Positions 7,348 through 16,481 of a stretch of 64,000 nucleotides of DNA are shown here, one piece after another (the stretch's first letter is position 1; each line of letters starts with the position of its first letter). Under the pieces are notes generated by a model that worked only from the letters and a program-made list of their open reading frames with translations, was not told where the DNA came from and ran no database searches. The DNA is from Acidobacteriaceae bacterium (GTDB taxonomy: Bacteria > Acidobacteriota > Terriglobia > Bryobacterales > Bryobacteraceae), in assembly GCA_019240475.1 (NCBI GenBank), contig JAFAYI010000029.1, positions 248,001 to 312,000 on the forward strand, in the 5' to 3' direction. Both the position numbers and the translations under genes were made by a program.

Positions 7348-9420
7348 TTACTTAATAGTTCCTAAGCAAATAACCCGTACACCCGATGGAATTTCGTTAT
7401 GCCCGATTACAGCCAAGGCCGGCAGCGCATTCTCTGTAATCTGTTTGAGGAACAGGCGCGCGCCTGAACTGGTAATCACCACAAGGGCCGAATCGGTAGC
7501 CGGCAACGTCCTGGTAAAGCGCTCCACGACCGCTTTAATCTGTTGCGGCGACATATTGACATGGCTTCCGTGTTCGCCGTGCTCTGCCGCAGCCTCAATG
7601 GCGCGTTCGATTTCAGAATCGACGAAATAGGCAGGCAGGTCCGCTGCATTGCTCAAATATGGCTTGACAATGGCTCGCCGGATGGATTGGCGGATATACT
7701 CGGTTAGCAACGCCGTATTGCGCGTGATCGCCGCTCCGTCGCCCATAGCTTCAAGGATGCTGGCGGCGTCGCGGATCGGCACACGCTCGCGCAGCAGATT
7801 TTGTAGAACCTTCTGGAAGGCCGCGAGTCCGAGCTGTTTCGGCACCAGATCTTCCACCAACTTTGGCTGATCCTGGCCCACGCGATCGAGCACGCGCTTG
7901 GCGTCCTGGCGCGAGAACAGTTCCCACGCATATTTCCGAACGAGTTCTGTCAAATGAGTGCCCAAGACACTGACCGGATCGACAATCGTGCAGCCCAGCG
8001 CCTTCGCCCTCTCGATCTGGTCAGGCGTGACCCAGGCCGCCGGAAGGTTGAAGGCCGGCTCATGGGTGGGCGTGCCAGGGACGGGTGCTGTGTTCTGCGC
8101 GGCGGGGATGGCAAGTTCCGAGCCGGCTTGCAACTCGTAGCGCGCGACCGCGACTCCTTTCACCAAAATCACGTACTCCCGAGCTTTCAGCTGTAAGTTG
8201 TCCGTTACTCGAACCGGCGGCAGCAGGTACCCCAGTTCGGCCGCAAACTGCCGCCGGATGACGGCAATTCGTTTCAACAGGACGGAATTTGCGCCTCCCT
8301 CAACGAAGCGGACGAGCCCCAGGCCAACTTCGATCGCAAGCGGCTCGACCTTCAGGAGAGCTTCGACGTCGTCTTTCGCTTTCGAAACGGTTCCCGGCGC
8401 GGGCGCGTGCTTCGCCTTCTGAGACGCAGTTCGCATCCGCCACCCCGCCACACCGGCGCAGCCGCCGATCAACAGGAAGGGAATCTTGGGCAATCCCGGA
8501 AAAGCGGCCATGGCGAGCAATACTCCGCAAGCGAGTAACAAAGGCTGATAATTTCCAAAGATCTGTTTTTGAATCTCGGCTCCGAGTCTCACATCCGAGC
8601 CGGTCCGGGTGATAATCAAGCCTCCGGAAACGGAGATCATGAGCGCCGGAATCACGGTGACCAAACCGTCGCCGATGGTAAGAACGGTATAGGTCTGAAG
8701 AGCTCTCTGAAACTCTACTCCGTGTTGAAATACGCCGATCAAAAAACCGGCAATGATATTGATGGCCGTGATAATGATGCTGGCGATAGCGTCGCGCTGA
8801 GTGAAGCGAGACGCTCCGTCCATCGCGCCGTAGAATTCTGCTTCCGCGGCCAAGGCTTTCCGCCGGCTCCGCGCCTCCTTATCGTCGATTAGCCCGGCAT
8901 TCAGGTCCGAATCGATGGACATCTGCTTGCCGGGCATGGCGTCGAGGGTGAAACGCGCCGTTACTTCCGAGATACGGACTGCGCCGTGGTTGATGACGAC
9001 ATACTGAATGGCAATCAGCACCAGGAAGATAACCACACCGATTACATAATTTCCGCCTACTACGAAGTTCCCGAAGGCCTCGATGACTTCTCCCGCGGCC
9101 CGAGTGCCGGTATTTCCTTGAAGCAGAATCAGACGGGAAGAAGAGATATTCAAGGCCAAGCGAAATAGCGTCATCAGCAACAGCATGGTCGGAAAAACGC
9201 TGAAGTCGGTAGCCCGAGTTACGTACACGGCGGCCAACAGAACCACGACCGACATCGTTATATTTGCCGAGATCAAGACATCCAGGAGCGCGGGCGGCAA
9301 AGGCGTAATCATCGCCAGAACGATACTCAGCACAGCCAATGGGATGGCCAGTTCCGCCCAATTTAGGGAGCGAAAGGCGCCTTGCCAGCCGGGAAGCGAA
9401 TTGACTTTTGCGGCACTCAT
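7348..9420 (-). CDS. flhA: Flagellar export gate protein FlhA
   Basis: The 690-residue length matches FlhA. Residues about 20-320 hold eight predicted membrane helices and the FHIPEP signature region (DAMPGKQMSIDSDLNAGLID, then RRKALAAEAEFYGAMDGASR). The cytoplasmic ring-forming half begins near 350 with VEPLAIEVGLGLVRFVEGG and carries the conserved TLPATDSALVVITSSGARLF region near the end. FlhA forms the nonameric ring of the type III export gate that takes substrate-chaperone complexes. It sits between flhB and fliA, with gaps of 13 and 10 bases. Confidence 0.95.
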   Translation of the reverse strand: MSAAKVNSLPGWQGAFRSLNWAELAIPLAVLSIVLAMITPLPPALLDVLISANITMSVVVLLAAVYVTRATDFSVFPTMLLLMTLFRLALNISSSRLILLQGNTGTRAAGEVIEAFGNFVVGGNYVIGVVIFLVLIAIQYVVINHGAVRISEVTARFTLDAMPGKQMSIDSDLNAGLIDDKEARSRRKALAAEAEFYGAMDGASRFTQRDAIASIIITAINIIAGFLIGVFQHGVEFQRALQTYTVLTIGDGLVTVIPALMISVSGGLIITRTGSDVRLGAEIQKQIFGNYQPLLLACGVLLAMAAFPGLPKIPFLLIGGCAGVAGWRMRTASQKAKHAPAPGTVSKAKDDVEALLKVEPLAIEVGLGLVRFVEGGANSVLLKRIAVIRRQFAAELGYLLPPVRVTDNLQLKAREYVILVKGVAVARYELQAGSELAIPAAQNTAPVPGTPTHEPAFNLPAAWVTPDQIERAKALGCTIVDPVSVLGTHLTELVRKYAWELFSRQDAKRVLDRVGQDQPKLVEDLVPKQLGLAAFQKVLQNLLRERVPIRDAASILEAMGDGAAITRNTALLTEYIRQSIRRAIVKPYLSNAADLPAYFVDSEIERAIEAAAEHGEHGSHVNMSPQQIKAVVERFTRTLPATDSALVVITSSGARLFLKQITENALPALAVIGHNEIPSGVRVICLGTIK

Positions 9421-9433
9421 GCAGTGGGCGCGA

Positions 9434-10492
9434 TTAGCGCCTACTAAGAGTTCGGTAGATGTAGGCTAAAACTTCAGCGACTGCGCGGTATAAATGTGGC
9501 GGAATCTCCTGCCCCACCTCGACCGCCTGGTATAAGGCCTGAGCCAAAGGCTGATTTTCGATGACCGGGACATCGTGTTCAGCGGCCTTTTGACGTATGA
9601 GGTGAGCCAGATAATTCTTACCCTTGGCGACTACGCTCGGAACCGCCTTGGAATTCATGGCGTAATGGAGCGCGATGGCGTAATGAGTTGGATTGACAAT
9701 GACAGCGGTTGCTTTGGGAACGGCCTTCAACATGCTTCTTCGCGCGGCGTCTCGTTGAAGCCGCCGAATGCGAAACTTCATCTGAGGATTGCCCTCGCTC
9801 TCCTTCAGTTCGTCGCGGACTTCCTGCTTAGTCATGCGTAACTCCGACTGGAAGCGTTGACGCTGGCGAGCAAAATCGAAAAATCCTAGCAATAGGAGAG
9901 CGAGGCTAAGGCGCCAGAAAAGACTCCGGACCATATCGGTTGCTTCCGCTAGCCCCGCCATGAGTGGCGCGGCGGCCAAGTTGGCGAGCATCGGGAGCTG
10001 GTGATAAATCTCGGCGTACAAGACCGCGCCGATCACCGGCAGTAGAAGAAGAGCTTTTCCAGCGGAGAAGAGATTCTGTTGGGGCAACTGACGGAGCCGG
10101 TTAAGGGTATTGAGTTTCTCGAAGCTGGGAAGCAGTTGTTTGATTGAAAAGCCGAAGCCTGTTGTTACTAATTGCACCAGAAGCGTGATCAGAAGGAGTA
10201 GCGCGCCTTGTTTGAGTAACAGAAGAAGTGGATTGAAGAGGATAAACCGGAAAACCCGGACTACATCGGAGGGGGTAAGCGCTGCCGGGTCGAAGGCACG
10301 CCGGAGAAGAAGCACGGCCATGCGCTCGACATCCAAGGCGGCCTCCGCGCCTATGGTGACGGCGATCGCAAGGGCCACCACAAAATGGGCGGCGGCTATG
10401 AGGTCTCGGCTTGAGGCGAAGCGCCCTTCTTCTCTAGCCTTTTTCAGGCGCCCCTGAGTCGGTTTTTCGCTCTTTTGGCCGCTATCTGCCAT
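9434..10492 (-). CDS. flhB: Flagellar export switch protein FlhB
   Basis: The 352-residue protein starts with the usual polar leader (GQKSEKPTQGRLKKAREEG) and has four hydrophobic helices between about 28 and 210. The cytoplasmic domain contains the self-cleavage motif in VIVNPTHYAIALHY; cutting between Asn and Pro switches export from rod/hook to filament substrates. The hook-length ruler FliK, encoded at the head of the same operon, triggers that switch, so both halves of the control are in one transcript. Downstream of fliR (17-base gap). Confidence 0.95.
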   Translation of the reverse strand: MADSGQKSEKPTQGRLKKAREEGRFASSRDLIAAAHFVVALAIAVTIGAEAALDVERMAVLLLRRAFDPAALTPSDVVRVFRFILFNPLLLLLKQGALLLLITLLVQLVTTGFGFSIKQLLPSFEKLNTLNRLRQLPQQNLFSAGKALLLLPVIGAVLYAEIYHQLPMLANLAAAPLMAGLAEATDMVRSLFWRLSLALLLLGFFDFARQRQRFQSELRMTKQEVRDELKESEGNPQMKFRIRRLQRDAARRSMLKAVPKATAVIVNPTHYAIALHYAMNSKAVPSVVAKGKNYLAHLIRQKAAEHDVPVIENQPLAQALYQAVEVGQEIPPHLYRAVAEVLAYIYRTLSRR

Positions 10493-10509
10493 CTTGGCCG
10501 AGATTTATC

Positions 10510-11283
10510 CTAGGGCAGACCGAACTCGGCAAGAGTTTGAAAAACCCGCCGGGCGGTTTGCTCGTAGAGTGTCGGCCAACGCGTCAGGATGGCGGCAAGG
10601 AACGCAAACGACAGGGCGGTTTTGACTGGAAACGTGAGCATGATGAGGTGGAGTTGCGAGTGAAGACGGCCCAACACCGCGAGCGCGACTTCGGTGAGCA
10701 ACAGCAGGGCTACCACCGGAAGACCCAGCCTCAGGCCCGTCGAGAACATCATGGCGCCGAGTTTCGCGAGCGCTCCTAACGAGGCATGACTCAGGACGTT
10801 TCTATCCGGCGAGAACACATCGAAGGAATGCGCCAGGAGGCGCAACAACTGGCGGTGAATACCGAGGCTGAAGAACAGCAGTCCGGAAACCAATTGGGCG
10901 AGCATCTGGAAAACGGTGGTATCGGCCTGGCTGGTGGGGTCGAAAGTCGAAGCGAAGCTGAAGCCGGCCTGCATAGAAATGGTCTGGGCTGCGAATTGAA
11001 AAGTCGCGTTGAGGAAGGAGATGGCGAGCCCGACAAGTAGGCCGAAAGCAATTTCGGCTATTACCGTGAGAAAGAATTGCGCGCCGGAGAGCGAGTCGAG
11101 ATGAACCACCGGCCATACCGGCATTAAAGCGACAGTGATTCCGAGGATAAGTACGATCCGCGCCGGAAGAGCTATTTCCCTAAAGGCGGGCAACGGCAGC
11201 AGGAACAACGCGCTCCCGGTTCGGGTCAACGTCAGTAGGAAGCCGTAAAGCGCTTCTGACCCGAAGTGGACCCTAATGGGCAT
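10510..11283 (-). CDS. fliR: Flagellar export gate protein FliR
   Basis: A 257-residue, very hydrophobic protein with about six membrane helices and the conserved FliR pieces FLNATFQFAAQTISMQAGFS, followed by a Phe-Asp-Pro turn, and LPVVALLLLTEVALAVLGR near 180-200. It is the single-copy subunit of the FliPQR export channel. Its start overlaps the end of fliQ by 11 bases, as in many fliPQR operons, which points to coupled translation. Confidence 0.93.
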   Translation of the reverse strand: MPIRVHFGSEALYGFLLTLTRTGSALFLLPLPAFREIALPARIVLILGITVALMPVWPVVHLDSLSGAQFFLTVIAEIAFGLLVGLAISFLNATFQFAAQTISMQAGFSFASTFDPTSQADTTVFQMLAQLVSGLLFFSLGIHRQLLRLLAHSFDVFSPDRNVLSHASLGALAKLGAMMFSTGLRLGLPVVALLLLTEVALAVLGRLHSQLHLIMLTFPVKTALSFAFLAAILTRWPTLYEQTARRVFQTLAEFGLP

Positions 11284-11542
11284 ACTTTGAGAGATTTCCG
11301 AAGAGCTGCCCGCAATAGGTAACCATTCTGATCAGAATCCAAGGCAGCACCAGAACTAAGGTGAAGAAAAAAGCGGCGAGACGTGGAATCGCAGAAAATG
11401 TCGGATCTTGAATTGAGGTCAGAATTTGAATAAGGCTGACCAGAATGCCAATCACGAACATGACGGCAAGCAGGGGCAGCGAGATCCAGAGGGTCGTCAA
11501 AAGCGCCTGGCGTATCATTTCGACTGCTAACTGCTGCGACAT
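11273..11542 (-). CDS. fliQ: Flagellar export gate protein FliQ
   Basis: The 89-residue product has two hydrophobic hairpin helices (about 15-40 and 55-78) and the family motif LLAVMFVIGILVSLIQILTS followed by IQDPTFSAIPR. FliQ is present in four copies in the channel. The ATG (11540-11542) shares bases with the fliP stop codon, and its 3' end overlaps fliR, so fliP-fliQ-fliR is one tightly coupled unit. Confidence 0.94.
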   Translation of the reverse strand: MSQQLAVEMIRQALLTTLWISLPLLAVMFVIGILVSLIQILTSIQDPTFSAIPRLAAFFFTLVLVLPWILIRMVTYCGQLFGNLSKYAH

Positions 11543-12285
11543 CAGCCGAAGCTCCGGATAAGAGAGCCCACGACGAGGTTCCAGCCGTCCACCAGCACGA
11601 ACAAGAGGATCTTGAAGGGAGCGGAGATCATGACCGGCGGCAACTGCATCATTCCAATTGAGAGGGTGATGGAGGCTACAACCAGGTCGACAACCAGGAA
11701 CGGCAAGTAGAGCACGGTTCCGATTTGAAAGCCTGTCCGCAGCTCCGAGATGATATAAGCCGGCACGAGGACGCCCAATGAAAGATCATTGGGATTGGCG
11801 GGGCGGGAGGTTCGTGACAGTTCTATGAAGAGTTGAAGGTCTTTGTCTCGCGCGAATCGGAGGAGAAACTTCTTAAGCGGCTTTGCACCCTCGTCGGCGG
11901 CTTGCTCGATGGTCAGCTTGCCTGCTTCCATTGGCTGCCATGCGTTCGTGTAGATCTCCTTTAATACGGGATTCATAATGACCAGCGTCAGGAACAAAGA
12001 CAGGCCGACCAGGATCTGATTGGAGGGCACGGTCTGAGTAGCGAGCGCCTGCCGAAGAAAGTGCAGAACAAGCGTAATCCGGAGGAACGGAGTGACACAC
12101 ATGACGATGGCGGGTAGCAGCGTCAATCCGGTGAGCAGAAGCGCAATCTGCATCGGTACGCTCGTCGACTTGGCTGTGGGATCGTTTGCAAAAGAAATGC
12201 CTAAAATCGAGTTCTGGGCTGCCGCGGCCTTCTCGCTGGCGAGGACTAGGAGTATCGCACTCAACAGCGAAAGCTTAGTTAGCAT
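11542..12285 (-). CDS. fliP: Flagellar export gate protein FliP
   Basis: The 247-residue protein has a cleavable N-terminal signal sequence, as usual for FliP, and then four membrane helices. Conserved stretches include MCVTPFLRITLVLHFLRQAL, LGVLVPAYIISELRTGFQIG and the C-terminal MQLPPVMISAPFKILLFVLV, which is close to invariant in FliP/SctR. Five copies form the core of the export channel. The start overlaps the fliO end by 11 bases. Confidence 0.96.
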   Translation of the reverse strand: MLTKLSLLSAILLVLASEKAAAAQNSILGISFANDPTAKSTSVPMQIALLLTGLTLLPAIVMCVTPFLRITLVLHFLRQALATQTVPSNQILVGLSLFLTLVIMNPVLKEIYTNAWQPMEAGKLTIEQAADEGAKPLKKFLLRFARDKDLQLFIELSRTSRPANPNDLSLGVLVPAYIISELRTGFQIGTVLYLPFLVVDLVVASITLSIGMMQLPPVMISAPFKILLFVLVDGWNLVVGSLIRSFG

Positions 12286-12634
12286 AGCGCCTCAATCCCT
12301 CTGCCGGTTCCGTTCGGTGCGCGGGGCTCGATAGACTTTCGCCACCGGACCGTAACACAGTGCATCCAGCGGCGTGCGTGCAGATAAGAAGCGTCTCGTG
12401 GTCGAATCGGATTAGATGAAGCTGATGACTGCCGGTCAGGTTGGTCCTGTGCAGAATTCGCACCGATCCCGCGCCGCAGCCCTCAGAATTTCTTGAGTTG
12501 CTGCGCCACATCAAACTTCCTCGGAGGGACGCCGCCAGACTCTTGCTTCTCGCTCGATCGGAAAAGAAATACAGCAGCCCGAGGAGGCCAAAGACTATCA
12601 GCAAAGCCAGGGCCACCCGCAGAAGGTCTATCAC
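12275..12634 (-). CDS. fliO: FliO-like flagellar biosynthesis protein
   Basis: A 119-residue protein with one N-terminal membrane helix (about 4-24, LLRVALALLIVFGLLGLLYF) and a small basic cytoplasmic domain with the FliO-type beta pattern (VRILHRTNLTGSHQLHLIRF, then LLICTHAAGCTVL). FliO is poorly conserved and acts as an assembly scaffold for the FliP ring. The name rests mainly on topology and its place between fliN and fliP, with an 11-base overlap into fliP. Confidence 0.75.
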   Translation of the reverse strand: MIDLLRVALALLIVFGLLGLLYFFSDRARSKSLAASLRGSLMWRSNSRNSEGCGAGSVRILHRTNLTGSHQLHLIRFDHETLLICTHAAGCTVLRSGGESLSSPAHRTEPAEGLRRYAN

Positions 12635-12655
12635 TAGGCAGATAGTGCTATCGAA

Positions 12656-12901
12656 TCAGTGTTCCTCTCGGAATCCGGTAATACGAACGGAAAGCGCCTG
12701 CTGCGCGAGTATCTCGCCTTGCCCAACAGGAACACCGCCTATCAAGAGGTCGAGATCCTCGCTTCCAGAGCGCGGGAGAAGGACGACACTCCCGCGATCC
12801 AGATCGAGTATTTGCCGCAAAGTTAGAGAGGTTCGACCGAGCTGAGCTTCGAAGTCGATCCAAACGTCGTCGTAGAGTTGAAGCTTTTCAAGTGAGTCCA
12901 T
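12656..12901 (-). CDS. fliN: Flagellar motor switch protein FliN
   Basis: An 81-residue single SpoA domain: LYDDVWIDFEAQLGRTSLTL, ILDLDRGSVVLL, a hydrophobic DLLIGGVPVGQGEIL turn and VRITGF at the end. FliN forms the lower part of the C-ring, which sets rotation direction and docks the export ATPase complex. The gene sits between flgE and fliO. Together with the 271-residue SpoA protein at the operon end, this gives two C-ring proteins in one transcript, while a canonical FliM is absent from the window. Confidence 0.85.
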   Translation of the reverse strand: MDSLEKLQLYDDVWIDFEAQLGRTSLTLRQILDLDRGSVVLLPRSGSEDLDLLIGGVPVGQGEILAQQALSVRITGFREEH

Positions 12902-12937
12902 AATCGGAAGCCTCGCAGTTTGTGAATAGCGACTTGC

Positions 12938-14206
12938 TTAACCGTTCGGGTTCATGATATTCAGAGTCTGCTGCATGATCGTATCAGCGGTCGTAATCAC
13001 CCGCGAGGCTGCTTCGTAGCTGTTCTGATAAGTCATCAGGTTCGTGAACTCCGTCGAAATATCGACAGTCGAGGATTCAAGCGAACTCCCCAGAATCTGC
13101 CCGCGGCCGCCCGAATTCGGCACACCAACAGCTGCATTTGAAGTGAACCCGCTGACTTGATAATTGTTATTGCCCACGGCGATCAGCGAGTCCGGATTGA
13201 CGAAGTTAGCCATGGCAAGCTGCCCGACCTGCATTTCCTGGCCGTTCGACAACTGAGCGAGCACCACGCCTCCGTTACCGATGCTGATTTGGGTCATTTG
13301 CGCGGCCGCGCTCCCATCCTGTGAGTTGGTCGACATGGATGAGGCTTGCGCATATTGCGTAATTGTCGAATTCCCATTGCTAAAGAGATTCCAGTTCATG
13401 GTTAAGTCGCTCGCGCCATCCGTCAGACCGGTCAGGGTAATGGCAGGAGGAGTCGACGTCGAGCTCGGAGAGACGAGATTGCCATTCTGGTCGAACTGCA
13501 GCGTTCCCGTACTGGTCGTCGTTCCGTCAGTCGCCGGAACCGACGCGGCCCAGGTCCATTGAGCAGGAGTACTCGGGGTGGCCGAGGCGGTTTTCCAAAA
13601 ATCTACGGTGACCACATGAGAATTACCGAGCGAGTCATAGACCTCGATCGGCGTGCTGAAGGTTGGGGGATTCGCCACGCCGCCCGAGCTCGGAGTCGTA
13701 TTGGCCGCCGTAGCGTCGAGATTCATGGTGATCGACATATTCGCGGTCGGGGTCGCTTGCCGGAGGCTTCCAGTGGGAACGGTTATGTTACCGATGGGGC
13801 CCGTGGCATTCACATTGCCTGTCAAACTGCTCCAGCCCTGCACGTAATCGCCATTCGCAGTCTGCAAATTTCCTTGCGAATCGGTGGTCAAGCTTCCATC
13901 GCGAGTGTACTGAATCGCGCCCGAAGGCGTCTTCGCGATCAAGAAGCCCTGCCCGGAGATTGCGACGTCCAACGGGTTTGAGCTCGATTGGGTTGCGCCC
14001 TGGGAGAACACTCTCTCGGTTGTAGGTTGTTGCACGCCCATTCCGACCTGGCTAGACCCTAATGTTTCATAGAGCAAATCCTGAAATTCCACAGAACTTG
14101 CCTTGAAGCCGGTTGTATTTAGGTTGGCGAGATTGTTTCCCACCACGCTGATGGCTGTTGAGTCCGCGCTGAGCGCCGACAGAGCCGTTGAAAACGCTGT
14201 TAACAT
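12938..14206 (-). CDS. flgE: Flagellar hook protein FlgE
   Basis: The 422-residue protein has the axial-family N-terminus (TALSALSADSTAISVVGNNL, then ANLNTTGFKASSVEFQDLLY), a FlgE D2-like middle region (about 170-290) and the C-terminal FlgE/FlgG motif (SSTVDISTEFTNLMTYQNSY, then EAASRVITTADTIMQQTLN). The coiled-coil ends polymerise into the hook. It is preceded by flgD, its assembly cap, in the same operon. Confidence 0.94.
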   Translation of the reverse strand: MLTAFSTALSALSADSTAISVVGNNLANLNTTGFKASSVEFQDLLYETLGSSQVGMGVQQPTTERVFSQGATQSSSNPLDVAISGQGFLIAKTPSGAIQYTRDGSLTTDSQGNLQTANGDYVQGWSSLTGNVNATGPIGNITVPTGSLRQATPTANMSITMNLDATAANTTPSSGGVANPPTFSTPIEVYDSLGNSHVVTVDFWKTASATPSTPAQWTWAASVPATDGTTTSTGTLQFDQNGNLVSPSSTSTPPAITLTGLTDGASDLTMNWNLFSNGNSTITQYAQASSMSTNSQDGSAAAQMTQISIGNGGVVLAQLSNGQEMQVGQLAMANFVNPDSLIAVGNNNYQVSGFTSNAAVGVPNSGGRGQILGSSLESSTVDISTEFTNLMTYQNSYEAASRVITTADTIMQQTLNIMNPNG

Positions 14207-14233
14207 ATGTCCGTTCCTCTGTTTTTCAAGATT

Positions 14234-14641
14234 CTAGATATTCTGACCGGAGCCGGCAACGGCGGCCGCATTGTTCCCGGGAGTTGACGGGGCAGCGTCT
14301 GAAGAAGACGGGGAGGCGCTAGCCGGTGCAACGGCCTGATCGATGGACTGAACGTTCTGCCCGATATTTACGAGCTGTTCTAGTTCGCTGAATTGAGCCA
14401 GCTCGGATACCATCTGGGTCGGATCCTGTTGGTTCGGATCCAACGGATCCTGATTCTGCAGCTGCGCTACGAATAACTGCAGGAATGTCTGCTCGGAAGC
14501 CAGATCGTCCGAAGTTGACGAACTGGATGTCGTTGAAGTGCTGGCATCGGACGAAGTCTTGCTGGTTGGCGCGCTCGTCAGGTTAGAAAGTGCATTCGTT
14601 AAGTTATCCGACGACGTCGGGGTGGTGCCGGAGATTACCAT
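14234..14641 (-). CDS. flgD: Short hook-capping protein FlgD
   Basis: The 135-residue product contains the conserved FlgD N-terminal region at about 50-105 (ASEQTFLQLFVAQLQNQDPL, then PTQMVSELAQFSELEQLVNI), flanked by Ser/Thr- and Ala/Ser-rich low-complexity segments. FlgD forms the cap under which FlgE subunits add to the growing hook. Most FlgD proteins exceed 200 residues and carry Ig/tudor-like C-terminal domains; these are missing here, though short versions exist in several phyla. It lies 27 bases before flgE. Confidence 0.88.
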   Translation of the reverse strand: MVISGTTPTSSDNLTNALSNLTSAPTSKTSSDASTSTTSSSSTSDDLASEQTFLQLFVAQLQNQDPLDPNQQDPTQMVSELAQFSELEQLVNIGQNVQSIDQAVAPASASPSSSDAAPSTPGNNAAAVAGSGQNI

Positions 14642-14689
14642 GTTCTTACCTCGTTTGATGTGTGTAGAAAATTTTCGCGATCATGACTT

Positions 14690-16309
14690 CTAATTGCCTT
14701 GGTTCGCCAAGACCTTGTCCCAAAGTTCGGCCGTCGAATTCTGTTTCTTTGCGGGCTGTTCATCCCAGTCGAGCGAGGCGCCCTCGCGACCGTTCTGTGA
14801 CTCGGCCTCGGATCGAGCCGGCGGTTGGTTCACCGGCTGTAAGCTCGTACTGGCTGCCGGATCGGCCTTCCAACCTATGCGGTCTAGCGAGTTGGTGAGA
14901 GCACTTAGATCTTGGCGAAGCTGACTGGCTGTTGACGGATCATTGCTACGGACGGCAAGCTGTACCTGTCCTCCCTGATCGAGCAGGCGAACGCTTACCA
15001 CTTCTCCCGAGTTCCCTTGAACCCGTAGGACCACTTCGCGAGCTGGGCTAGCGACGGGCGTTGTGTCGCGGTCTGCCGCCGCAGCCTTGACCTCGCCAGT
15101 GTTTAACGACTTGCCGCCCGCCAGGCCGGCTCCCGAGTGAAACGCCGCCGAAGACATCACGTCCCCTTCCTTCGGGCTCTCTACATCCGGCGCATTGCCC
15201 GCAATCGCCTTCTGGTCTGGCTTTTCATCCTCAGTCCCATTCGCACTGACCTGTTTATGATCGGCTTGCCCTTTTTGAGCCTGTAGATGTTCGGACGGAG
15301 AAGAAACGCGACTCTCGGCCTGAGTCGAGTTGGACAGCGTATCTCCTCGAGACGCTTTGTCCGGGATCACGATACCTACCCCAGTTTCCGCTGGCAGAAT
15401 CGGATCACTAATTTGAGTCGAGAGGCCGGAATTGTTTAGCGATGCAGCAGGTTGCGCATCGGGGGCCTCAGTTGTCAACGGATCTTTAACTGAACTATCT
15501 TCTTCAAGAGACTCAGCCGAGCTGTGCAGGTCCATGCGGAAGGCTTCCACATCCCCTCGTTGCCCGACAGCATTTGTCAATGTATTTGCGTTTCTCACTC
15601 CAGTCCCTTTTTGGCTTGATCCGACATTGAGGGCTGACATCGAATCTGATTGATTTTCAGACGCTACATCGGATGTGTCCGTCTGGCGCCCTAAGTCCAC
15701 AGCTAATCCTGCAAGGCCTGGGTTAGATTCCCAAGCGGTCAATCCGGAATATGCCGGTTCGCTGTTCGTGTGGCGCCCAATCGATAACGGAACTGTTGAG
15801 GAGTCATTGACGTTAGAAGCCTTGTTGAATCTGGCCAGGGCTTTTTCGCTGTGCGCAGCTTGATCGGCTGCCTGACTTAATTCCTGAGTTTTCACGGAGA
15901 CTTCGGCGGCCGCGGTATCGGCGGCAGCAGGATCGGTCGCGTTCACAACATCTTCAGATTCGACTTGGATCAGGGACCTAAAAGCCGTCGAAGTTTCCGC
16001 ACCCGGAACTGCACTTGAGAAGGAAGCTTTGGACCTCAATGCCGACGCCGACCCGAGATCCGAATCTTCCGATTGCGACAACATCGATTCCAGCGCATCT
16101 CCGAAAGTCTGAAGTGAACCATTGTGCAGTTTTGGAACACTAAAGACGTCTTGTTTCGGAACAACAGAATTAGAGGTCAGCCGCCGTTGAGCGTCAACGG
16201 GTAATAACTGAGCAAGGTCGGCATGACTGGCTGGGATCGAAGCGCCAGCGAGAGACGAAATCACGCAAGTCTCTCTACACGTTTTGTGCCAATCCTCAGT
16301 CCGCAGCAT
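14690..16309 (-). CDS. fliK: Flagellar hook-length control protein FliK
   Basis: A 539-residue protein, mostly low-complexity and rich in Ser, Ala, Asp, Glu and Gln, with a folded C-terminal segment at about 425-490 (REVVLRVQGNSGEVVSVRLL, then GGQVQLAVRSNDPSTASQLR and LGxxGW-like LDRIGWKAD). This matches the Flg_hook domain of FliK, which contacts FlhB. The long disordered part would be the molecular ruler. It heads the minus-strand operon, just upstream of flgD and flgE, and is divergent from flgF. The identification rests on the C-terminal fold and position; the first 400 residues carry no recognisable motif. The true start may be downstream of 16309. Confidence 0.8.
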   Translation of the reverse strand: MLRTEDWHKTCRETCVISSLAGASIPASHADLAQLLPVDAQRRLTSNSVVPKQDVFSVPKLHNGSLQTFGDALESMLSQSEDSDLGSASALRSKASFSSAVPGAETSTAFRSLIQVESEDVVNATDPAAADTAAAEVSVKTQELSQAADQAAHSEKALARFNKASNVNDSSTVPLSIGRHTNSEPAYSGLTAWESNPGLAGLAVDLGRQTDTSDVASENQSDSMSALNVGSSQKGTGVRNANTLTNAVGQRGDVEAFRMDLHSSAESLEEDSSVKDPLTTEAPDAQPAASLNNSGLSTQISDPILPAETGVGIVIPDKASRGDTLSNSTQAESRVSSPSEHLQAQKGQADHKQVSANGTEDEKPDQKAIAGNAPDVESPKEGDVMSSAAFHSGAGLAGGKSLNTGEVKAAAADRDTTPVASPAREVVLRVQGNSGEVVSVRLLDQGGQVQLAVRSNDPSTASQLRQDLSALTNSLDRIGWKADPAASTSLQPVNQPPARSEAESQNGREGASLDWDEQPAKKQNSTAELWDKVLANQGN

Positions 16310-16481
16310 TTCAACGGCTTGCAGCTGCCTGTTGATTTAATTTGCCGCCGAAATACTGTCGCGTGGCAACTTAGTGCCGCAAGTGCATGGGCTACGCTCC
16401 TCTTAACTTACTTGGAAATGACCGATGTGGAAGCGCAAAAGGATTCGGCAATCAAGTTGCTTGGGAGTTTCACGAGAACTT

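Noticed and set aside
16320..16360. Sigma-28-like promoter for fliK on the minus strand (TAAATCAA then GCCGTTGA)
   Set aside because: The spacer is 13 bases instead of about 11 and the -10 half is weak, so the match is not convincing.
16370..16400. Sigma-54-like box (TGGCA...GCC) between fliK and flgF
   Set aside because: The required GC at -12 reads CC at the correct spacing, so the defining element is missing.
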